Shown here in pieces: positions 46,780 through 57,319 of a stretch of 64,000 nt of DNA (position 1 is the first letter of the stretch; every line of letters begins with the position of its first letter). The translations under genes and the position numbers were made by a program. The stretch comes from Pochonia chlamydosporia 170 (taxonomy: Eukaryota; Ascomycota; Sordariomycetes; Hypocreales; Clavicipitaceae). The stretch is taken from NCBI RefSeq assembly GCF_001653235.2, contig NW_019154044.1:124001-188000 (forward strand), given 5' to 3'. The notes below the pieces were generated by a model. The model was not told the DNA's origin. It searched no databases and saw nothing but the letters and a program-made list of their open reading frames with translations.

Positions 46780-47205
46780 ATCATGAATCGAGTGCTGACA
46801 GGGTGTTATGTAAGATTCACATTCCAGATTATAGTCGGCGCGCGGCGTCCCTTAACTATTCAGGAAATGGCGATGATCTTGGGGTAGGAGAATCAACCAG
46901 TTCGTGAACTGCAGCCAAAGCTGGGCTGAAGCCGGATGGATTGGATAAGAAATTTCGTCAGTTGTGTGGTCTCGTTGTTTTATGAACAACTCAAGGGTCT
47001 GATTGGTCGACCAGACTACGAGAGAATTTGTAACCCGAAATTGCGACCAAGCAAGGTTTTTCGAACGCAGCGATACCGAGGGATTACTGTCAGAGATCTA
47101 TGCCACTTATTTGCCCCTAGACGATATGAATAACAGTTCACCTCAGAGCATTGCTAGCATTCCAAGTTTTCGGGAATACTTTGCGGATCCCAAGTTGTTA
47201 AGCTA
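46780..47205 (+). pseudogene. Remnant of a NACHT-family NLR
   Basis: Three short pieces in three frames follow the order of the post-NACHT helical region of fungal NLRs. These are FQIIVGARRPLTIQEMAMIL (46826-46885), AAKAGLKPDGLDKKFRQLCG (46912-46985) and LVDQTTREFVT (47002-47035) with LLSEIYATYLPLDD after it. The first corresponds to the winged-helix RPLTxxEMxxAL motif and the last to the LIHQTAREFL motif. Nothing of the P-loop is preserved. An ankyrin-like scrap (LLIKLLLGKGAGVEA) sits at 46556-46603, out of the expected order. It is on the opposite strand to the HET-S-like gene, the arrangement seen for HET-S and its NLR partner elsewhere. Confidence 0.6.
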
Positions 47206-47387
47206 GCTACTAATCATAGCCAAAACGCCAAGAGTTATTCAACCACGTGATGGTGTGGGGTGAACGCGTCCTAGAACTAGACGCGTTAATGACACAATCA
47301 TCCTGCTTGCACTCGCCACTACAACCTTAGATCTTTCCAGATTACCTAACCCACCAAGTCGATTGCTGAGTTCCTGCTTCATTAAAC

Positions 47388-47879
47388 ATGAGGAATGGGT
47401 CTAACGTTGTTGGCCAGATACACGCTCATGACAGTTCGAGCGTTCATGTTGGTAACAAAAATGTGATTATCATCTATAGAGGTAAAAGGAGTCTCCATAG
47501 ATATGCACATCCGGGGTTGTTTACTCTAACAGCAACAGGCCACTTCCTAAATTCAGAAGATGATGAGCAGTCGTATCCGTTCGACAGCCAGCTATCGGTC
47601 CCCCGTCCACGTGGTGTCAAGAAATGCAAGCGGCCGGGCGACAAATGTTATGAGTGCGGTGGATTAGGCCATTGGCAAGAGCATTGTGAACGATACCGGT
47701 GCAATAAATGCGATGAATGGGGTCATTGGGAAAAGCACTGTGAACAATACCGGTGCTATAAATGCGATGAATGGGGTCATCGCAAAGAAGACTGTGAACG
47801 ATTCCGATGCTATAAATGCCGCGAATGGGGTCATCAAGCCGCCGAATGCAATTTCAAGGGTAGTACACTTTTCTCTTGA
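47388..47879 (+). CDS. CCHC zinc-knuckle protein with HET-S-motif-like N-terminus
   Basis: This is a 163-residue ORF from an ATG. Residues 82-158 hold four zinc knuckles of the type CxxCxxxGHxxxxC (CYECGGLGHWQEHC, CNKCDEWGHWEKHC, CYKCDEWGHRKEDC, CYKCREWGHQAAEC) at regular 21-residue spacing, fitting a single-stranded nucleic-acid binder. The N-terminal 30 residues (GQIHAHDSSSVHVGNKNVII) resemble one repeat of the HET-S-type amyloid family, in which an Ala/Ser-x-Val-x-x-Gly-Asn core is typical, or the similar linker found in fungal NLRs. That similarity is short and only suggestive. A following frame (47904-48254) has CHEC, a transmembrane-like segment and a charged tail, but a splice joining the two was not found. 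The gene could be a fusion fragment. Confidence 0.6.
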   Translation: MRNGSNVVGQIHAHDSSSVHVGNKNVIIIYRGKRSLHRYAHPGLFTLTATGHFLNSEDDEQSYPFDSQLSVPRPRGVKKCKRPGDKCYECGGLGHWQEHCERYRCNKCDEWGHWEKHCEQYRCYKCDEWGHRKEDCERFRCYKCREWGHQAAECNFKGSTLFS

Positions 47880-48792
47880 GGTTCAGGGTCGTGCCATGAA
47901 TGTGTGGATGGTTATCTATGTTTCCAATACCCAAAGAAGTACCTGTTTCGTGGTTACACGGCTTATTGGAACAGCCACAGCGCAGTTTATTCACAGCGGT
48001 CTATTGTTTTGACAGTGATCCAAGACTGGACGTGCGACAGAGGCACTGGCCCAGAAGCAGGTTCCAGCCGGCGTTCATATGGATTCACCGCCTTATCAAT
48101 TTTAGGCTCTCTTACCATTGCCTCACTTATCATTCTTTGCCTTTGCTGTGTTTTTGTGTCAAATATAATTACGGCTCTAGAGCTTAGGAAGAGAGTTATT
48201 GCACCGTTCTTGCCCAATAGCGAGAATGATCACCGGGAAGTGGACCAAGACTAAATTAACTACACAGCCATTTTATCTGACACTCCACTTTTGAGAGTGC
48301 ACCAGACTAAAACAGCTCACGATACATTGTGCCGAAAGTCTAGCCCCTGCCCGCGAGTATATTGTCCATTATAGCTAACGCATCGTCTCGTCTGCCTTAC
48401 TCCTTGTGTAAGAGCCAAGATCACACCGCCCATTTATCAGAGTGGCCCATACATTTCCATCGCTTACACCCGTAGCTTCTCTGCCTCTTCACATCGTCCC
48501 GGGTCCCTACATGTTACGAGGCTAAAATTAGGTGTCTGCTCGTTGAAAGAGAGACAGCATGAATGTGTGATTCTGAGTTGAATTGCCAGGCAAGTCTCTT
48601 TAACCTATATCCAAGACATACCAACACTCTTTCATCTGAACAGACGTATAGCCTAAGATCTATTCAAATGCATTAGCAGTGTGTGAAGCCCTAGAGTGGG
48701 GGACTCACTCTTATATGGGAAGTAAGTAACACCGAGAAGAGCGTGCATATAGATGCCCTTTCGCGTTACCTACAGCAATTACTAGCTCTCTG

Positions 48793-50257
48793 CCAAAGTA
48801 CGAAACTTAGACAGCCAAGTATGGCCAACCGAGTTGGCTGCTTTGACTGATATGTGTATGTCTGTGTTCCTAAATGCGTCAACAACTTCGATCGCCTTGC
48901 GACTTTCTTCATCCAGGCTGTCCTTTCGCTCAAGGTCTTTAAAAATCACCTCAAGCTATTTTAAATTCGGAAAATGGCCCTCGCGGACCCAATTTCCCAG
49001 CTGAAAAATGTCCTCCCAAGATCCGGACATGTTTCATCCATAGGCCCAACATCCTGACCGATGGTGGTAAGAGCCTCGTCAAGCACGAGTGTTCAACCTC
49101 GCCATTCTCATGTTCCATCCTACATAAACAGTAAGCATCACCGTGTATTCTGAGTGTCTCTAATCGTTCGAATCGTATAAGTTGGTCTCCGCGACAGACA
49201 CGTGTGTCGAGTCTTCGAGTGTCCGAAGATCTTCTCTACATATCCAAATCCAGCTCTCTGAAGGTCCTCGCCTTGCGGGAAAGGGCGTCTAGGATTCTCA
49301 CAGGCATTATTGGGTGGGTGATATAGCTCTCGATAGCGAAGTCTCCGAAAGCGAAGCGCTCCAAACTTCTGCAGTTGTTTATAGTATCCCGCAGCCAGTT
49401 GAACTCTTCGGATGAATCTAGGGATGCATCATCATCTTGTATTCCGCAGTTGATGAGCTCTAGGATTCGGACATTTTGCAAGGACACCGCCATATCTCGA
49501 ATAAAATCTCTACATCTCCTTGGCGTCTCTCCATCGAAGTAGTGCGACACCAGCCACTGGGGAACTTCTGCCGTGACGAGTAAATTTGTTAGTCGTAAGT
49601 TTCGAAGGTTTGGTGACCCTTAATTAGCATACGTATGCCGAGATTCGTACAGTGAACATCCGAGCTGAAATCTATGTCCCTAGGATGAATATTGAGAGTT
49701 TCAAGATGAGAGAGAGCAGGGGCAGTTCCAAGCTCTTGCACGTATTTATATAATATGATATTCGATTCTTCTTCTTCGCTATTGTCGACGTGAAACGTAA
49801 GGTTCCGGAGATTGGTCAACGAAGCTAGGACGAATTCGGCGGCAAACACCTCGAGAGGCTCGTTTCTATATTCAGTCAAGTCCATGCTCAAATGCTGGGT
49901 GGCGTACGACGTGCAAAACGATGGATCCCAGGCTTGTGGGAACCAGTCGGCTAAGTCTTCATCAATCACAAATTCCCTCACTTTTGCGAGCAGGCCAATC
50001 TCGTTTTTTGTCCATTTGGAAAGTGCCTTCGTTTTGGTTACGCAGTGGAAACGATGGGATACCGCAAAACTTCGGATGCAGCTACATGTAAGGCTGAAGT
50101 TGACGAGATCCTTCTGACGCTCGAATCTGTATTGGATATCCCAAGGTTCCAGGAAGCTCATGAAGGGTTGTGTTCCCGGCGTGCAGTGAGGGCATATTGA
50201 TTCACAAGAGAGACCGATTATCTCAGGTGGAAGAGCAAGTAAAGTGCGGGTAGACAT
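48793..50257 (-). pseudogene. F-box/LRR-like protein, multiply frameshifted
   Basis: The ATG at 50257 starts an F-box (LLALPPEIIGL, then LVNFSLTCSCIRSFAVSHRF). It runs into leucine-rich helices (LASLTNLRNLTFHV, LSHLETLNIH) up to IRMLIK at about 49625. The next residues of the repeat (SPNLRNLRLTNLLV) are in another frame, consistent with a one-base loss. Further frame changes occur near 49240 and 49170 (LETLRIHGDAYCLCRMEHE), with a stop near 48955. Sequence to about 48793 still reads as a C-terminus (DSLDEESRKAIEVVDAF). F-box proteins recruit substrates to SCF ubiquitin ligases. At least three lesions in an otherwise recognisable gene support a pseudogene. Confidence 0.7.
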
Positions 50258-52027
50258 TGGTCGGCCTTGGAAGTAGTGAGACCGGGCAGGAGGCAAGGGA
50301 TGAAGCAACAAGGAGGCAGTCAGTGTGTTTGTGGGAAGCCCCGGGTACGGAATTTCTCTACCGCCGGCAGAGGCATTCCATGTTACCTCTTTGTTCGGCT
50401 CAACTTAACGAGCCCGCATCGCCGGCCACTTGTGATGTGAACTGCTACTCTCTGGCATATTCAATTAAAATTACCGGCAGAGAAGGCAACAAGAGAAAAC
50501 GGTAGGCATATGTGCTAGCTTCCACAGGAGCAGACAGCAAACAGAGATGCCGAATCCGATCAGGCATTTGACCCTGAGGACAGCCACTCCAAAGTAGCGC
50601 TAAGACAAAACTGGTCCAAGCGGCAATCATGGACTACTGGCAGTGGCCAGCAACGTTCACAACATCTGCACTGGGAAGTGGCTGGGTCATGGATTCGTTG
50701 TCGCCACTCATGAAATGAAACCGCGAGCTGCATCTATTCTGGCACCAGTCGGAATATATTTCCGCCCCAAGACTCCCTCCCGCTCCTCTTTCAGATTCCT
50801 CCAGCAAAAGCCCCTTACCGAGACGACTGGACAAGAGCTCACCCTTATCACGCCCGCCACAATCCCTTATTGCCACCCTTCTGGCGTTGTACCACCACGA
50901 GTCGAGTGACTTCTAAGTTGCAATACGTCTTGTCACGAATTGCGCAAGCTCGAGATGCAACAGTTCGCCATTATCCGCAGAGAGCCATATGCGACAACTC
51001 AAGCTCGACGCGTTCTGCAGCAACAGACCCCCTGCCTGGTTTGCAGACCTTCCCAATTGTTATGGCAATAGAACAATTCCACACGTACCTGAGGCACTAA
51101 CTCTCTATTGCTAAAAGCAGTTAATTCACCTAGGAGATCTTGTTCCTCGGTGCTATAGACCTCACCCTTCACTTCTTCAAGTTCTTATGTAACACCATGG
51201 CGAGAATGGACTTCAGCAGGCAAATAGAGGGACTCCTCAATGAAGGTGGTTCCAACCCTCAGCTCTCCGGTTTTGGCGCCCAGAGGAGCCAACATTAGGC
51301 ATCTTCAGTTGAATGATTGCCCACCATCGTGCTGAGCTGATTTCGCTATGTCACAAGGACCTAGCTGCCGTGAACTCTCTCCTCTTGAGAAGGGGGACTT
51401 CCTGGGAAGTTCTGCAAGTGCTGACCATTTCCCGTGGTCGGTCTCACCATATTTGCGCACACAACCGGACTCGTTCCATGTTGTGATGGTCTCAATACAA
51501 CTTAGATACTTGGCCCTACCAATTATCTTCTCTCAGGGCCGTCATCGTCATATAGATCTGTTGCACGGTAGGTGATCACCGCCTCCGTGACGAAATAAAA
51601 TGCTCTCGTCTTTGTTAATTGTATTCGGCATATAAAAAGTCATCTAGCATAGCAAAACTTCAGGCTACCCGACACAGCCGCTGCATTTGCGAATTCGTTC
51701 GTGTTTCCTGGAAAGTAATTCTTTCGAGTACCTGCAGCGCCTCTATCTCTTCAGTGGCACCGACTGCTGTTGCAGCACGATAGCCTTTGCTACATCGTCA
51801 CGGCACCATGAGATTTCGATGGTAGGCAAGACGCGCTTAGATTATGGATTCATAATATGTCTGAGATGAAATCAATTACGCTTTATACTGCAGCCCGTAT
51901 ATATGTATCCCCATCCACAAACTGAAATTGTTCGTGGGACGCCCCTTGTCACCCATGAGTGACCAGAGCAACCATCTCCTTTTCCTATACGCCTGGTCAA
52001 TTTTCTCTTTCTTAGTTGCCGAACAAT
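50258..52027. other. No gene recognised
   Basis: Short ORFs on both strands; none has a recognisable domain or paired splice sites. It lies between the F-box relic and the 3' end of the DUF7924-type gene. Confidence 0.5.
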
Positions 52028-53771
52028 TCACCTTTCTTTTGGCTTTGAAGGTATAATAGTTTGGGACTCTGTCTCCAATTCTTGGTCTCCCGAACCATCG
52101 GGAGATTGCAGCCCGGAAGCAGATCTTCCCATGAGCAACTGGTTCACGGGAACACGAGTACGACTTTTAGACGACCGGAGCCCCCAAGAGTTGTTCGGTG
52201 AACTAAGTTGTCTGGCACGCTTGGGTCCAGATGACGGCTTATCGCTTGTAAAGCTGGACGTGAAGCTCGTCGCAAAACTCAACGACGGGTCTTCCTTCCC
52301 CAATACAGTCGATGCTTGGCTAGGGTTTGGAGACCCATCATCTGTCTGTGGTGACTGCAATGCTTCATTTGATTCTTTGCCGTCTGTAGAAGTACTCTTG
52401 CAGGCATCAGCGATGTGTCCCTGAAGAGCATCATCCGCATCTTTCCAGTTCTCCTCGTTACCCTGTGGGTTTGGCGTCCCTGGGCGTGTCCTGATGTTCG
52501 TGGCTTGAATGAAGGCATCTCGGTAAGTTTTCGCCAAACTTCTTGCATTCCTGAATGCTGTTGCTCCTTCAATGAATGTCTCGCGGGTATTGGTCATGCT
52601 GAATGACTTGAGCGGCGTCATATGATATTGCGGTCGACCTCCTATGGTAGTTGGACCTGTAACGTGATGTGCGAAGAGCTTTAGCTGGCCATCGTGGTAT
52701 GTGGAACTTAACGTATAAGCGTTCTGGTCGTATGCTCGCTCGGCTGTTCTATAACTCTGCAAAGCATGCATGGCACGGGCACCGTATGCTCCATCATAGC
52801 AGGCTTGTCTTTGTGCTACTGAGGCATTGCCGTCCGGGCCCTTGACCTCCAGGAAAAAATTTGGTGAAACTGGGATAGTGGCATGTTTCGTGGGAATATT
52901 CGTCTTCTTAATTTCAGGGTCTGTCCTGGCCTCGTCATGCAGATCTTCAAAATTAGCGCCATCAAAAAGATCTGGCTTTGGCCTCACTGCGTTGCTGTTT
53001 GTGAGAGGTTCAAGTTCAGTGAAAAGAGCATTCTGCTTGCTTGGAATATCGCAGTTTCCGCAGATAACAGGAATGACGTTGGCGACGACATCGGATTCGA
53101 ATACAGCGTCTTCATTCTTCCTCTGAAAGGCTTCAAATGTTTCTTCGGAAAGTTGAGACGGGGACAGAGACGCCCGACTATGTTCCAAGTTCCTTTGGAT
53201 ATCCCTCACATTCGCCGGCTTAGACTTGCGGTTGTTCATATATATTCCATAGTCTAGAAGATGTCGGTCGAACTCCTTCCCATACCTTGACGAGCCACCC
53301 CTCGAAGAAACACTCGTCGCTCGCGTCGATTGTGTCTGTCGACTGCCGGAACTAGAAGACCTTGAGTTTTCCATTGTGTCTCGGGTTTGGCCAATTAGCT
53401 TGTTATTGTTAGTATCTGTTAAGAGACAAAAGGAAGTAATCACATCTTACTTGTCGAAGATGCTGCAGGCGACCTGGGCCACCGAGCCTCGAAAATCGAG
53501 AGATATCTGTAGTTACGAAGCTCAATACACCGTCTTTTTGTATCGTAGTCGTTCGTGCTCTGTTTCGTCGATCTAGCTCTCGCAAGGTGTCAAGTGCTAG
53601 TGGTACCTCGGACAGTTCGTCATAAAATGCTGGGGAGAAGTTCGGAGCGATTTTGCGCTTTTTGGCCCGATGATTGTTCTTCGAGATTTCATCCGTAATA
53701 TGTCGTTTTCGATTTTGGTCACCCACTGCCATGGACACCGGCGATGGAACTGAGGAGTTGAGGCGAGGCAT
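52028..53771 (-). CDS. DUF7924-type protein (possible PD-(D/E)xK-like core)
   Basis: Two exons, 53771-53451 and 53398-52028, give 563 residues (52-nt intron, TACTAAC branch, AAG acceptor). The N-terminus is basic (KKRKIAPNFSPAFYDELS), then a Ser-rich linker. The conserved central domain reads RPKPDLFDG, SPNFFLEVKGPDG, AQRQACYDGAYGARAM, TLSSTYHDGQLKLFAHHVT and YHMTPLKSFSM. This is the signature of a fungal family common beside FunK1-like and CK1-like kinases (DUF7924, from memory). The Asp in PDLFDG, the Glu-x-Lys in LEVKG and the following Gln resemble a PD-(D/E)xK nuclease core; that is inference. The tail is Ser/Thr/Lys-rich with RSSKSRTRVP, possibly nuclear. It is divergently transcribed from the kinase at 54219 with about 450 bp between starts. 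Confidence 0.8.
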
Positions 53772-54218
53772 GGCCACGGCCAAGGTCGTGGTCAGCGGCC
53801 GCCGTAATATGCGGGGGGAGCGTCATTCGTACACAACACGATTGGGTGACGGAGGATGTGTGTATCGGCGCAGGGAGGAAGGGTTTCGCAAGCGGAAGAC
53901 AGCTAACCAACCATTAGCCGCCTGTCGGGAACTCGCTGGTCATATGCAAGATGCCATGCATCACCAAGGAACAGAAAAGCGTGAATCTGAGCTCCATTTT
54001 TACAATGTCGTTTTCACGAGCTTAAAGGTGTTTGACGTGGCAAATGCAATCCTTGTAGGGAGTTTTTGTGACGCCCCACTGCGAACATACAGATGTTGCG
54101 CTAAGCCTTATTTAGCGTCGCAACCCTGAGAGCCAGCCTTCTCGTTTTCCCGACATTAAATCCTCCTCTGTCTTGGCCACATTGGCATTCCTCGCCATGG
54201 TGTCAACATCACTTCGTA

Positions 54219-55292
54219 ATGAAGGTATGACGGCACCCGCTCCATTTATATGGCATTCATCTCATTTGCCTGCAGGACATTCTTGTCAACAAGAGATATC
54301 GCGTTGATTACAAGATTGGAGAAGGAGGCTTCGGTCTCGTCTACGCTGGTTCGTATTCTTTCCAGCCTTTCCGAGTGGAAGCTAACGTGGCTAAATCAGG
54401 GACTGATATTGAGACGAAGCATGAAGTTGCGATAAAACTCACGCATGTACGAGATGGCCCCGAGGCACTTAAATATGAAGCCGATGCATATGCCACGCTC
54501 TCTAGAGGTGTTGGAATCCCACGATTTCTCTGGTATGGAGAGGAGGGTGAATTCTATGTTTTGGTGCACGAACTTCTGGGGTTGTCTCTGGAGGATCTGT
54601 TTGAGTACTGCAATCGGAAATTTTCGCTCAAAACCGTCCTTCTCATAGCCGACCAAGCTGTCCGTCGAATCAAATACATTCACACTCATGGCTATCTACA
54701 TTGCGACATTAAGCCGGAAAATTTTCTCATGGGAAACGGAAAGAATGGCAACGTGCTTTACACAATTGATTTCGGCCTTGCCAGAGACTTTGATGCTAGT
54801 GAAGGGCATGGAGTTCGGGACGACCGTCCTTTTGGAGGCACCGCTCGATATGCCACGCTCAGGAATCATAGCGGACTTGGTAAGGGCTTTCCCCTGTAAT
54901 AATGGCACATAAATAGCTAACAAAAGGCAGAACAGTCTCGGGCCGATGATCTAGAATCTTTGGGATATGTTCTTGTATACCTCGCGCGTGGCTCTCTGCC
55001 GTGGCAGGGCTTGAAGGCATCGACTGAGAAGGAGCTGGCCGAACTGATCAAGCAAAAAAAAGCAAGCGTAAGTATAGAAGCTCTATGCAAAGGGCTGCCA
55101 GGTGAATTCGTTAGCTACCTAGCATACACTCGATCACTCGGGCCGACCGACGAACCTAATTATTCATACCTTCTGAAGCTGTTCAGGAAACTATTCGCAG
55201 CACACAACCTTAGATACGACAACACCTTCGACTGGACGGAGAGAATATTCCATAAGCTACATGACAATACTGCATCTGCAAAAGATGCTTGA
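54219..55292 (+). CDS. Casein kinase 1-like protein kinase
   Basis: Four exons, 54219-54224, 54276-54348, 54400-54879 and 54931-55292, give 306 residues in one frame; the first is a 6-nt exon (Met-Lys) before a GTATGA donor. The Gly-rich loop is [13 protein letters not shown], the catalytic Lys is in HEVAIKL, and the catalytic loop is [15 protein letters not shown]. The metal-binding DFG is in [11 protein letters not shown], and GTARYATL is a CK1-like activation segment. The C-lobe has [20 protein letters not shown]. All catalytic residues are present. The enzyme would phosphorylate Ser/Thr. It shares an upstream region with the DUF7924-type gene, which suggests coordinated expression. The microexon start is the only ATG that keeps frame; a different upstream exon is possible. 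Confidence 0.9.
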
Positions 55293-56172
55293 CCTACATG
55301 TCATTTCTGACATGTCACTCAAGAAACTTGCAGAAGTATATTTTCAACTGTTTAAACACAACGCTTGCTAAGTTGCTCAATGCTGTGTCAAATTCCATTG
55401 GGATAGTGTGAGCACTCGAGCTTCTGTGATCTTGTAGCAAAGTTCAGGGTGGCTCTAACCGATAGAGCTATGACAGTGGACTTACTTGGAAGAATTTGAG
55501 TGAGTACATGGATGGTTTTATACTTGTATTGGAGGTATTACTGAGTAGTGCCTCGCAGCCTCGGCGCCATGCAGATAGAGTATATTTTTGGATCGCACAA
55601 CAGGGTTGACGGTTGGCTAGTCGATACCAAGACGCAACATAAGATGAGATACTTGAGGTCGCAGTGGGGTTCATTGACTTGCTATGCTACTGATCGAATC
55701 TCCATGGTATCTCGTGGTACGCCTGGCGATCTGAATTTGGACTTTTCGCCTGCAGTGTAGCCTGCAAATTGGTTGACTCTACGTGGAGCTGTGGCCACTG
55801 GCATTGACACAGCCTGCAGAGATTTCCTCCACCGAGCTCTTAATTTCTCTCCGAAGCTCAGAAAGTTTTCGAACCTTCATTATCCTCAACGAGTTATGAC
55901 TCTTGACCATCTTTGAACGACCTACCTTCTACCCTTTGTTACAAGGCATTGTGGACTCCAAGCGTTCCTACCCTCATCCCACCTCCACTTTCTAGTCCTT
56001 GGCGACGGCCCCAAATTATGTCAACTAGGCGATACCGACGCACGATGCCTTCACGACCGGATCGTATACTTCTGATTAGGGACAAGACGTATCGCTGACC
56101 TGTGAATCGTCGTCGCCACGACTCGCTGTCTCGAAGAATAGCTCTGGGGCATCTGCTGTTGCTTTATCAACT
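55293..56172. other. No firm gene
   Basis: Downstream of the kinase only short ORFs occur. An ATG at 56019 (MSTRRYRRTMPSRPDRILLI) could be a first exon of the chromo-like-module gene that follows, but splice sites are unclear. Confidence 0.4.
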
Positions 56173-56627
56173 GTGAAAGCAACGCGTGATGGCTCAGAGA
56201 GCCAAAGCGAGACTGACAGCTGCGCTTCTGAGCATGATCTCGAAGGCTCCGACTTGGAGTCAGATAGCCCAAGATCAGGGACTATTAAGCGAGAGACTGA
56301 CTCAGCTGGCGCCAAGATCAGAAGCGGGCGAAGAAGACGCCAGGGGGTACTGGCTCTGGCCAAAACCGTGTTCAGAAGAAGCACGCCTCGTCCGGCAGAG
56401 GCCAGTTTTTTGAATACTCACGATTGGGATCAGTGCGAGAAGGATTGGACGGACGCATTGAGTTCAAGATCTATTGGAAACCAACTTGGGGGACTCTCGA
56501 GGACCTTCGGGGAGCTCGGGCATTGAAAGAGGCGGAGGTACTTACAGTAAATTACTACGATCAAGATATATGGGATGAGGAGATGCGCAAGTCTGGTCGT
56601 CTTGGTTTACATACGGACACCGAGTAG
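56173..56627 (+). CDS. Protein with the WKPTW chromo-like module; frame change inside
   Basis: The first part (56173 to about 56290) is acidic and Ser-rich (TDSCASEHDLEGSDLESDS) in one frame. The second part (open from 56298) is in another frame and carries FFEYSRLGSVREGLDGRIEF, YWKPTWGTLEDLRG, LKEAEVLTVNYYDQDIWDEE to the stop at 56627. The module aligns with those at 29152 and 57320. Either an intron with an acceptor near 56297 (ACTCAG) or a frameshift joins the two parts. The layout of a charged tail then module equals that of the 29152 gene. The function is unknown. Confidence 0.45.
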
Positions 56628-57319
56628 CCATTGTCAATATACCGCCAGTTGGCCGTGGTCTCTTCGCCAAAAGGAACTGTTGTCATGAGAATGCAGGGCT
56701 CAGCCTGCTTGACGCAGCAACTCATGGGAACACTGTAAGATCATCCATAACCAGCTGTAGATGAACTGATCATGGTAGTGGAACTAGGACAAACATTTCG
56801 CCGGCATTAGATGGCTGTGACGTGGCCTCCAAGCACCGACGAGTATAGGCGGACTCTGCAAAATTACAGCCAGAGTGCTCACAGTTGGCATTTAGGCCTC
56901 GAGCTTGAAACTCAGGGGTGGAAAAAAAGAGACCGAATATCTAACCCAAGGCAGCAATGAAGCCATCACCAACGCCCATTAAGATGAGAGAGTTGGGTTA
57001 CAGTCGGATCAGCGCCTGCATCGGCGGCCACTTAGGACGTCGCCAGACACACACCACGACCTCTTGGTAATAAATGCACAGGGCACTTTAGGGTGCCGTT
57101 AAGCACCCACGCCCAAATACCTCCCTCCTGTGCCTAGCAATACCTTCTTGTTCACAACACTCCTCACACTCTCCTACATATTTTGTGCTTCAGGGCTTCT
57201 TCAAATTCGTCGTTGTAGTCAATCCTTACTGGTTCATCTCTCTCTGGAAAAGAACGCGTCCAACCCGACAGGCTTGACAATCTGCTGTCTACTCAACTTC
57301 GCCGCTCGTATCGACGCTG
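56628..57319. other. No gene recognised
   Basis: Intergenic sequence between two genes that carry the same module, converging from opposite strands. No repeat or RNA feature was seen. Confidence 0.5.
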
